This document shows, piece by piece, positions 1-4,156 of a stretch of 9,751 nucleotides of DNA. This stretch comes from Gemmataceae bacterium (GTDB lineage Bacteria; Planctomycetota; Planctomycetia; Gemmatales; Gemmataceae). The DNA is taken from assembly GCA_017853285.1 (NCBI GenBank), contig JAFMJU010000117.1:1-9751 (forward strand), written 5' to 3'. The notes beneath the pieces are model-generated. The model did no database searches and was not told the origin of the DNA. It worked only from the letters and a program-made list of their open reading frames with translations. A program made the position numbers and the translations under genes. The first letter of the stretch is position 1. Every line of letters begins with the position of its first letter.

Positions 1-654
1 CGGCTCACCCAGCGTTACCAGCGCGACCCGAAGCAGGTGCGTATCGCGACGGAACAGCCCACCGTCAAGAAGATCCGCCAGAGCTATGTCTCGGTGGATG
101 AGGACCGCAAGCTGCCCTTGCTGACGCGGATCCTGAAGGACGAGAAGCCGTCGCAAAGCATCATCTTCGTGGAGCGGAAGCGGTGGGCCGAAAACCTGTA
201 CGGCGCGCTGCGAACGGAGGTTCCAGCGGTGGCGATGATCCACGGGGACCTGCCCCAGGGGATGCGGGACCGCGTGATGGAGGCTTTCCGCCTCGGGCGG
301 ATCAAGCACCTGGTGGCCACGGATGTGGTGGGCCGCGGAATTGATGTCAAAGACATCTCCCATGTGGTGAATTATGATATCCCCGAGGATCCCGAGGCGT
401 ATGTCCACCGGATCGGCAGGACCGGGCGTATCGGCGCGAATGGCATCGCCATCGCCTTCGTGTCGCCTGACCAGGGTGACCGCCTGACCAAGGTGGAGAT
501 GTTCATCAACCAGATTCTCGAGAAGCGGGAAGTGGAAGGGTTTGAATCGGTGAAGCCCAAGCCCTCCGGACCCGAAAAGGGGCCGGAGGCGCCCAAGCCC
601 CCGTCTCAACCCGTCTTCGGAAGGCGCGTGAAGAAATACAGCAATCGCCTGTAG
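1..654 (+). CDS. DEAD-box RNA helicase, C-terminal part (5' truncated by window)
   Basis: An ATP-dependent RNA helicase of superfamily 2; the frame is open from base 1 and ends at TAG 652-654, giving 217 visible residues. What is visible is the second RecA-like domain: the motif IV region SIIFVERK (residues about 53-60), HGD (about 81-83), motif V TDVVGRGID (about 107-115) and motif VI HRIGRTGR (about 136-143), whose arginines contact ATP and RNA. The opening residues RLTQRYQRDPKQVRI match the usual linker after domain 1, so the Q motif, Walker A and DEAD box should lie just upstream of the window. A GTG at 37 exists but would remove this linker and all of domain 1, so it is not taken as the start. 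The C-terminus is a short Pro/Lys-rich tail (KPKPSGPEKGPEAPKPP) ending in a basic stretch, which in this family often adds non-specific RNA affinity. It likely acts in rRNA maturation or mRNA turnover; which subfamily (RhlE-like or other) cannot be decided from this part. Confidence 0.95.
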   Translation, partial: RLTQRYQRDPKQVRIATEQPTVKKIRQSYVSVDEDRKLPLLTRILKDEKPSQSIIFVERKRWAENLYGALRTEVPAVAMIHGDLPQGMRDRVMEAFRLGRIKHLVATDVVGRGIDVKDISHVVNYDIPEDPEAYVHRIGRTGRIGANGIAIAFVSPDQGDRLTKVEMFINQILEKREVEGFESVKPKPSGPEKGPEAPKPPSQPVFGRRVKKYSNRL

Positions 655-689
655 GGTAAGGCCCCGGGCAAGGCGTGGGCGGAAACTGG

Positions 690-727
690 AACCAGGTGGA
701 GGGACGAGTTCCTCCACCTGGTTTTTT
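690..727 (+). terminator. Rho-independent terminator of the helicase gene
   Basis: A perfect 13-bp stem (AACCAGGTGGAGG at 690-702 with its complement at 711-723) has an 8-base loop and runs into six T at 722-727. It begins 35 bases after the helicase stop codon, so it fits as that gene's terminator on the plus strand. Confidence 0.93.
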
Positions 728-840
728 CGTTGAGGCCTTGGGCCTTAATAAGCATTCAGGGTCTGACCAGTTCGGGTGCCCAATTCATGGGCATGGAATG
801 TCATCCGGCGGGCAAACGGAAATGCTGTCTCAAGCCTTTT

Positions 841-873
841 CCGCAAAAATCCAGCGGTTTTGAATTTTTGCGG
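841..873. repeat. 10-bp inverted repeat, function unknown
   Basis: CCGCAAAAAT at 841-850 is repeated in inverted form as ATTTTTGCGG at 864-873 with a 13-base loop. Inside it, CAAAA and TTTTG offer an alternative pairing. No T-run follows on either strand, so it does not look like a standard terminator. It could be a protein-binding site or a remnant of a structured RNA. Confidence 0.6.
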
Positions 874-938
874 TCGGGGTACAGGATTTGCCAATTCATT
901 CCCGGCCATCCCCGGTGGGTGTGATGGTTCGGGCGGGG

Positions 939-996
939 CTGCCCGGGCGGAGCGGGGGGCGTCCCCCTGCTCTGGACCTCCCGGGTTCCCGGGCAG
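939..996. repeat. GC-rich nested inverted repeats
   Basis: CTGCCCGGG at 939-947 pairs with CCCGGGCAG at 988-996. Inside lies a second hairpin, 951-959 with 963-971 (AGCGGGGGG against TCCCCCTGCT, one G-T pair, 3-base loop), which can extend outward to 948/974. The right flank carries CCCGGG twice (980-985 and 988-993). There is no T-run, so it is not an obvious intrinsic terminator. It may be a fold-back or REP-like element, or an extended 3' structure of either flanking transcript. Confidence 0.5.
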
Positions 997-1044
997 TCCA
1001 CGCGCGCATCAGGCGCATTTCCAAGGCGGATGAGGGCGAGGGGC

Positions 1045-1080
1045 AAAAAAGAATCCCCCGGTGAAGGCACCGGGGGATTC
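1045..1080 (-). terminator. Rho-independent terminator of csrA
   Basis: A perfect 13-bp stem, GAATCCCCCGGTG at 1051-1063 with its complement at 1068-1080, has a 4-base loop and is flanked by six A at 1045-1050, which read as a U-run on the minus-strand transcript. It lies 49 bases beyond the csrA stop. There is no T-run on the plus side, so it works in the minus direction only. Confidence 0.93.
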
Positions 1081-1129
1081 TTCCATGGCCGACTTGGGCG
1101 TTGCCGGCCGGAGGAAGCTGGCGGGAGAG

Positions 1130-1387
1130 TTAGTTGAGAACCAAGTCAAAGTGACTGCCTTCGGGCATCTCGTTGTCGAGGCCGGTTTCGGACAGTGCGG
1201 TTTTGGGTTTTGGCATTTCCGCATCCAGATCGCGGCCTTTGCCAACCAGTTCGCCCCGAACCACCGCCATATCCCGCGGAGCTTCGATTCCGAGCCGAAC
1301 CCGGTTACCGTTCACCTCCACGACGGTGAGGACAATGTTGTTGCCCACGAGGATTTTCTCGCCGACTTTTCTGCTGAGTACCAACAT
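1130..1387 (-). CDS. csrA: Carbon storage regulator CsrA with C-terminal extension
   Basis: A small homodimeric RNA-binding protein that binds GGA motifs in mRNA leaders and changes translation or stability. The 85 residues open with MLVLSRKVGEKILVG, the hallmark of CsrA/RsmA. Aligned by eye with the E. coli protein, L4, R6 and R44, which matter for RNA binding, are kept; H43 becomes Val and E45 becomes Gly. The conserved domain ends near residue 50. A tail of about 35 residues, with a run of Lys/Asp/Glu and ending NEMPEGSHFDLVLN, makes it clearly longer than the usual 60-70 residues. The start is ATG at 1387 with AGGAG nine bases upstream (1397-1401). The gene is monocistronic: its own terminator lies downstream and an AT-rich, gene-free stretch lies upstream. 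No flagellar gene or fliW is next to it in the window, so its targets cannot be read from context. Confidence 0.96.
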   Translation of the reverse strand: MLVLSRKVGEKILVGNNIVLTVVEVNGNRVRLGIEAPRDMAVVRGELVGKGRDLDAEMPKPKTALSETGLDNEMPEGSHFDLVLN

Positions 1388-1705
1388 GGCTCGGATCTCC
1401 TGTGAATGAACGCTGTTCTTCCCTGATTCACCGCGACCATTCCTGGCAGCATTGGCCTTTTCCCGGGCCGGCCAGTTTCACCAACCGTCAAACTTTCACA
1501 CTCGTTCTCAGTTCCATACGATTCTAGGCTTGAAATGGTTCAAGAAAAAAGAGGAGAACTCTGTCGACTTATGGTCTTTTTTATTAATTAGCGGTAACAT
1601 TCGGGGCTTTGGTGCTTATTTTAGGTTCCCAATTTTCCCATTTTAACAAAAGGACTAAAAAAGTTCCCTCAAACACACTTTTTCGGGCTCTTTTTTGACG
1701 GTCGG
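1388..1705. other. AT-rich intergenic tract upstream of csrA
   Basis: The 180 bases at 1501-1680 are about 38% GC by hand count, far below the neighbouring genes. No convincing gene is present on either strand. The tract should hold the csrA promoter, but I cannot place a well-spaced -35/-10 pair; TAGAAT (minus, 1526-1521) is the best -10-like word and lacks a properly spaced -35. A small palindrome, CTTGAA-N4-TTCAAG, lies at 1529-1544. On the csrA sense strand there are several GGA words: AGGGA at 1665-1669 and at 1420-1424, ATGGA at 1512-1516, and a mini-hairpin CCA-GGAA-TGG at 1437-1446. Weak A-run/T-run pairing (1658-1664 with 1677-1683) is not strong enough to call a terminator. Confidence 0.6.
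1397..1401 (-). promoter_or_regulatory. Shine-Dalgarno site of csrA
   Basis: AGGAG on the minus strand with a 9-base spacer to the ATG at 1387 fixes the csrA start. The GGA in this site could also be read by CsrA itself, although the base context (CAGGA) is not a full match to the ANGGA core. Confidence 0.8.
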
Positions 1706-1822
1706 TTATGCCAAAGCCCAAGATTCTGAGCAACCCAGGCAGATTTCAAATTGGCAGCGGCTGCAGGTCCACATTTTGCCTCGTGGAATCAAGTGGTGGG
1801 TGCAGATCGGACACTTGGTCAT
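1706..1822 (-). CDS. Mini zinc-ribbon-like protein, 38 aa, three CxxC pairs
   Basis: I do not recognise a named family. Read from the ATG at 1822 to TAA at 1706-1708, the product starts MTKCPICTHHLIPRGKMWTC. It places cysteines at residues 4, 7, 20, 23, 28 and 31, giving CPIC, CSRC and CLGC, with His9 and His10 as possible extra ligands. Six Cys in 28 residues, spaced as in zinc ribbons or treble clefs, are hard to explain by chance and suggest a structural zinc-binding peptide; a role in protein or nucleic-acid contact would be pure inference. The frame could start 23 codons earlier (ATG 1891), but that added part is Pro/Gln-rich and motif-free. Neither start has a good Shine-Dalgarno site: GGGGAA sits about 8 bases before 1822. 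It stands alone between the AT-rich csrA upstream tract and the divergent isomerase gene. Too short for many gene callers, so it may be unannotated elsewhere. Confidence 0.5.
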   Translation of the reverse strand: MTKCPICTHHLIPRGKMWTCSRCQFEICLGCSESWALA

Positions 1823-1917
1823 GGGAGGTTCCCCGGAGTTTGATTGGGGGGCCTGAATGGGCCGATGGTCTGCGGGGGCGATTGGTTGCATGGTTGATTT
1901 TCCGATTTAAGGGTGAT

Positions 1918-1960
1918 CCGGGTTTGGGCAACAGCATCACCCTGTTGGTTCCCGACCCGG
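1918..1960. repeat. Imperfect long hairpin upstream of the isomerase-like gene
   Basis: Three helices stack with small bulges: CCGGGT (1918-1923) with ACCCGG (1955-1960), GGG (1926-1928) with CCC (1951-1953), and CAACAG (1929-1934) with CTGTTG (1942-1947), closing a 7-base loop. A competing pairing exists, GGGTGAT (1911-1917) with ATCACCC (1936-1942), which cannot form together with the inner helix. No T-run follows, so a terminator is unlikely. Confidence 0.6.
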
Positions 1961-2177
1961 CACAGAAGTATTTACCCTTTAGTGTACAAATGTTCAAGTC
2001 AATTTTGCTTTATCAATCCGGCCGCCTTCAGGCCCGGTAAACCTGATTCGCGCGGAGCTTGCCAAATTTTCGCAGCGTGGGCGGGTTGCTTGCTTGGTGG
2101 AACCGGTTTGCTACCATCGCATTCACGACCGGACCGGGGCAAATGGACGGAATGAGCCTTTCCCGGCGGTGTTTGTC

Positions 2178-2182
2178 AGGAG
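2178..2182 (+). promoter_or_regulatory. Shine-Dalgarno site deciding the isomerase-like start
   Basis: AGGAG ends 10 bases before the ATG at 2193. It decides for this start over an in-frame start at 2094, which would place 33 unrelated residues before the twin-arginine signal. Confidence 0.75.
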
Positions 2183-2192
2183 TTTTGAGATC

Positions 2193-3113
2193 ATGTTGAA
2201 CCAGGCAGCGGATAGGCGTTCCTTCTTGCAGGTTGCGGGGGCGGCATTGATGGGTGGTTTGGCCGCCGGCCGACTGCCTGCCTCGACCCTGGCGGCGGAG
2301 CCTTGGTTCAAGATCGGTCTGGCGCAATGGTCGCTGCACAAGGCCTTCTTTGGAAAGACCCTCGACCCAATCAATTTCCCGAGCATCGCCAAGAAGGATT
2401 TCGGTCTTTCGGGCGTGGAATATGTGAACCAGTTCTACAAGGGAAAAGCCGAGGACGAGGCCACCGGCAACGAGTTGCTGAAGCAGAGCAAGGATATGGG
2501 GGTGGAGAACATCCTCATCATGTGCGACGGTGAGGGCAATCTGGGTGACGCCAACCCGGAGAAGCGGAAGCAGGCCGTGAAAAACCACCACAAGTGGGTG
2601 AACGCGGCGAAGTTCCTGGGCTGCCATTCGATCCGCGTGAACGCCGCCTCTTCGGGCACCTACGAGGAGCAACTCGAGCGGGCCGCCGAGGGGCTTGCCG
2701 CGTTGACCGAATATGGTGACAGCCAGGGCATCAATGTGATCGTGGAGAACCACGGCGGGCTTTCCAGCAACGGCGCGTGGCTGGCGGCGGTGATCAAGAA
2801 GGTGAACCACGCCCGTTGCGGCACCCTGCCGGACTTCGGCAATTTCAACCTTGGCAATGGCAAAACTTACGACCGTTACAAGGGTGTCGAGGAGTTGATG
2901 CCATCCGCCAAGGGCGTGAGCGCCAAATCGCACGACTTCGACGCGAATGGCAACGAGAAGCACACCGATTACAAGCGGATGCTCGAACTGGTCAAGAAGG
3001 CCGGCTACAAGGGTTGGGTGAGCGTGGAGTGGGAAGGGGGCAGCCTTTCGGAACCCGAGGGCATCAAGGCCACCGTGAAACTGCTCGAGCGGGTGCGTCA
3101 GGAATTGTCCTGA
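2193..3113 (+). CDS. Tat-exported sugar phosphate isomerase/epimerase-like TIM-barrel protein
   Basis: A 306-residue member of the xylose isomerase-like TIM-barrel superfamily (AP endonuclease 2 family), whose members isomerise or epimerise sugars and polyols with a divalent metal. The N-terminus is a twin-arginine signal: DRRSFLQ at residues 7-13, a hydrophobic run VAGAALMGGLAAG, and a likely cut near ASTLAAE (about 30-36), implying folding and cofactor loading before export. The barrel follows from about residue 39 (FKIGLAQWSLH). Likely metal ligands are E185 in VIVENHGG, D214 in LPDFGNFN, H247 in KSHDFD and E279 in SVEWEG, in the order usual for this fold. The length is normal for the family. 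An AGGAG site at 2178-2182 supports the start. The gene has a hairpin terminator just downstream and seems to be its own unit. The substrate is unknown; planctomycetes carry many paralogues, often linked to breakdown of unusual sugars, but no glycosidase or dehydrogenase lies beside it here to guide a call. Confidence 0.9.
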   Translation: MLNQAADRRSFLQVAGAALMGGLAAGRLPASTLAAEPWFKIGLAQWSLHKAFFGKTLDPINFPSIAKKDFGLSGVEYVNQFYKGKAEDEATGNELLKQSKDMGVENILIMCDGEGNLGDANPEKRKQAVKNHHKWVNAAKFLGCHSIRVNAASSGTYEEQLERAAEGLAALTEYGDSQGINVIVENHGGLSSNGAWLAAVIKKVNHARCGTLPDFGNFNLGNGKTYDRYKGVEELMPSAKGVSAKSHDFDANGNEKHTDYKRMLELVKKAGYKGWVSVEWEGGSLSEPEGIKATVKLLERVRQELS

Positions 3114-3129
3114 CCCCCGGCGGTTGAAT

Positions 3130-3165
3130 CGGGGGCCCGAAGATTTCAAAAGGCCCCCGGATTTT
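3130..3165 (+). terminator. Probable terminator of the isomerase-like gene
   Basis: CGGGGGCC at 3130-3137 pairs with GGCCCCCG at 3152-3159 (8 bp, 14-base loop), followed by GATTTTC with four T at 3162-3165. It begins 16 bases after the stop codon. The T-run is short. The left arm can instead pair with CCCCCG at 3114-3119 just after the stop, so two exclusive hairpins are possible. Confidence 0.65.
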
Positions 3166-3188
3166 CCCGAGAAAACCTTGGCCGATCT

Positions 3189-3192
3189 GGAG
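3189..3192 (+). promoter_or_regulatory. Shine-Dalgarno site deciding the LRR protein start
   Basis: GGAG ends 8 bases before the ATG at 3201. An in-frame GTG at 3192 overlaps this site and is therefore unlikely to be the start. Confidence 0.7.
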
Positions 3193-3200
3193 TGAGACGA

Positions 3201-3938
3201 ATGGCGCGTCCGTTTTTGGTGTTTCTGTTTTTGGCCGGTTTGACCTCGTTGGCCGTTATCGGCCAGGAAAAGGCGAAGCGGGATCCCGCCGAGCAGAAGG
3301 CGATGGACGCCCTGCGCGCGACGGGGGCCCTGGTTTTGGAGGTGGCCCAGAATGATCCCCGGCTGGAGGTGAGCTTCCTGCAACCGGTGGACAAGTTCGG
3401 CGCCGCCACCCTGAGCCCGCTGAAGGATCTGGGGAAATCGCTGGTGGCGCTAAACCTGCGATCGCAACCGGTCGATGACGAGATCGCCGGGCAGTTGGCG
3501 CCCCTGAACGGGCTGACGCGACTGCACCTGGAAAAAACCAAGATCACCGACGCCGCCCTGGTGCATCTCAAGGGCATGAAGGATCTGGAGTACCTGAACC
3601 TGTACGAAACCGCGGTGACGGATCAGGGCCTGGCCCAACTGGCGGAACTGAAAAAACTGAAAAACCTGTACCTCTGGCAGACCAAGGTCACCAAGGAGAG
3701 GGCCAAGAAGTTGCAGGAACAGTTGAAGGGCTGCGATGTGAATGTGGGCGTGGAGTTTGTGCCGCTGCCCGAACCCAAGGACATGCCCAAGGAACCCGCC
3801 AAGGACGCGAAGGCCAAAAAGGGCAAAGCCAAAAACAAAGATGCCAAGGACGCGCCTAAAGAAGCGGCCAAGGACGCAGCAAAAGACAAGGCCAAGGACA
3901 AGGCAGCCGAAGTCGCCAAGGACAAAGCCAAGTCCTGA
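3201..3938 (+). CDS. Exported leucine-rich-repeat protein with Lys/Ala/Asp-rich tail
   Basis: A 245-residue protein of unknown role. Residues 1-21 (MARPFLVFLFLAGLTSLAVI and on) form a Sec-type signal peptide, with a likely cut before QEKAK. Residues about 58-180 are leucine-rich repeats of the type often seen in planctomycetes, with recurring TxITDAALxxL / TAVTDQGLAQL units and the phrase LKNLYLWQTKVT. Elsewhere in this phylum such repeats often end larger proteins with cytochrome c or DUF1549-type domains; here they stand alone. LRRs usually make protein-protein contacts. From about residue 190 the chain becomes low-complexity, with repeated AKD, KDKAK and PKEAAKDAAK units, strongly basic yet alternating with acid, resembling histone H1-like tails. 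The start is ATG 3201 with GGAG 8 bases before it. A strong terminator follows at 3968-3999, and 87 bases with a probable terminator separate it from the isomerase-like gene, so it may be expressed alone. The tail could bind DNA or cell-surface polyanions; that is inference. Confidence 0.85.
   Translation: MARPFLVFLFLAGLTSLAVIGQEKAKRDPAEQKAMDALRATGALVLEVAQNDPRLEVSFLQPVDKFGAATLSPLKDLGKSLVALNLRSQPVDDEIAGQLAPLNGLTRLHLEKTKITDAALVHLKGMKDLEYLNLYETAVTDQGLAQLAELKKLKNLYLWQTKVTKERAKKLQEQLKGCDVNVGVEFVPLPEPKDMPKEPAKDAKAKKGKAKNKDAKDAPKEAAKDAAKDKAKDKAAEVAKDKAKS
3798..3923 (+). repeat. Five GCCAAGGAC copies in the LRR protein tail
   Basis: GCCAAGGAC (Ala-Lys-Asp) occurs at 3798-3806, 3843-3851, 3867-3875, 3891-3899 and 3915-3923, all in frame. 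The last three are spaced exactly 24 bases apart, which points to expansion of an 8-codon unit by slippage or unequal exchange. Copy number may vary between strains. Confidence 0.8.
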
Positions 3939-3967
3939 TCAGGGGTAGGTGCCCTGGACCAGTTGAC

Positions 3968-3999
3968 AGGGGGCGGCTGAATGGCCGCCCTCTCTTTTT
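3968..3999 (+). terminator. Rho-independent terminator of the LRR gene
   Basis: GGGCGGC at 3971-3977 pairs with GCCGCCC at 3984-3990, extendable outward to 3968/3993 through one G-T pair. T5 follows at 3995-3999. It separates the LRR gene from trpE. Confidence 0.88.
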
Positions 4000-4017
4000 G
4001 CCGGCCGGGAGGCCGGC
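4000..4017. repeat. Second GC-only hairpin directly after the terminator
   Basis: GCCGGCC at 4000-4006 pairs with GGCCGGC at 4011-4017 around a GGGA loop. It begins on the base after the T-run of the preceding terminator and has no T-run of its own. More GGCC/CCGG words occur at 4101-4127 before trpE. Confidence 0.6.
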
Positions 4018-4156
4018 TGGAAATCACCATCACACATTTCAAAACCGCCCGCCATTCGTTAGCCTGAATCACACGGGGCAGCGGGGTTTCGGCCAACATT
4101 CCGGGTGGCCGGAAGGCCGGTTAGGCCGCCTGGTTTTCCGGAGTCGCCGCCAAGTC

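Larger units (their letters stand above)
655..1129. other. Convergent intergenic region between helicase and csrA
   Basis: No credible gene is seen in these 475 bases. Short open frames exist on both strands but none has a Shine-Dalgarno site, recognisable motifs or coding-like composition. The stretch holds the plus-strand terminator of the helicase at its left end, the minus-strand terminator of csrA at its right end, and in between several inverted repeats: a small hairpin AGGCC/GGCCT at 733-745, TGCCCA/TGGGCA at 777-793, a 10-bp repeat at 841-873, and a GC-rich nested structure at 939-996. Since both flanking genes point into it, it should hold no promoters for them. Confidence 0.7.
1823..2192. 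other. Divergent intergenic region upstream of the isomerase-like gene
   Basis: No further gene is supported in these 370 bases; long frames reading through on the minus strand are antisense shadows of the isomerase gene. The region contains an imperfect hairpin at 1918-1960, a smaller GGCC-rich fold at 2018-2036, and the leader of the gene at 2193. A weak promoter-like arrangement reads TTGCTT (2090-2095), 16 bases, then TGCTACCAT (2109-2117, extended -10-like), which would give a leader of about 70 bases; this is a guess from spacing only. Confidence 0.5.

Noticed and set aside
801..1070. Small frames on both strands between the helicase and csrA
   Set aside because: They run through terminators and inverted repeats and lack ribosome binding sites or motifs.
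1514..1550. Sigma-70 promoter for csrA (TAGAAT with TTGAAC)
   Set aside because: The spacer between the two words is only about 11 bases, too short for a standard promoter.
1452..1646. Small plus-strand open frame in the AT-rich tract
   Set aside because: No ribosome binding site, Phe-rich composition and no motif; it fits random sequence in a regulatory region.
2028..3383. Long minus-strand open frame of about 450 codons
   Set aside because: It lies exactly antisense to the isomerase-like gene, and its translation shows no domain, only His/Leu/Arg-rich composition typical of a mirrored GC-rich gene. The plus-strand protein has a Tat signal, metal ligands and a ribosome binding site.
3798..3923. 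CRISPR-like regular repeats
   Set aside because: The repeated 9-mers are in-frame codons of the low-complexity tail, with no unique spacers and no cas genes nearby.
3939..4156. Tryptophan attenuator upstream of trpE
   Set aside because: The only hairpin with a T-run belongs to the LRR gene. No short leader frame with tandem Trp codons and no terminator/antiterminator pair just before trpE could be found; GGCC-rich folds at 4101-4139 lack a T-run.
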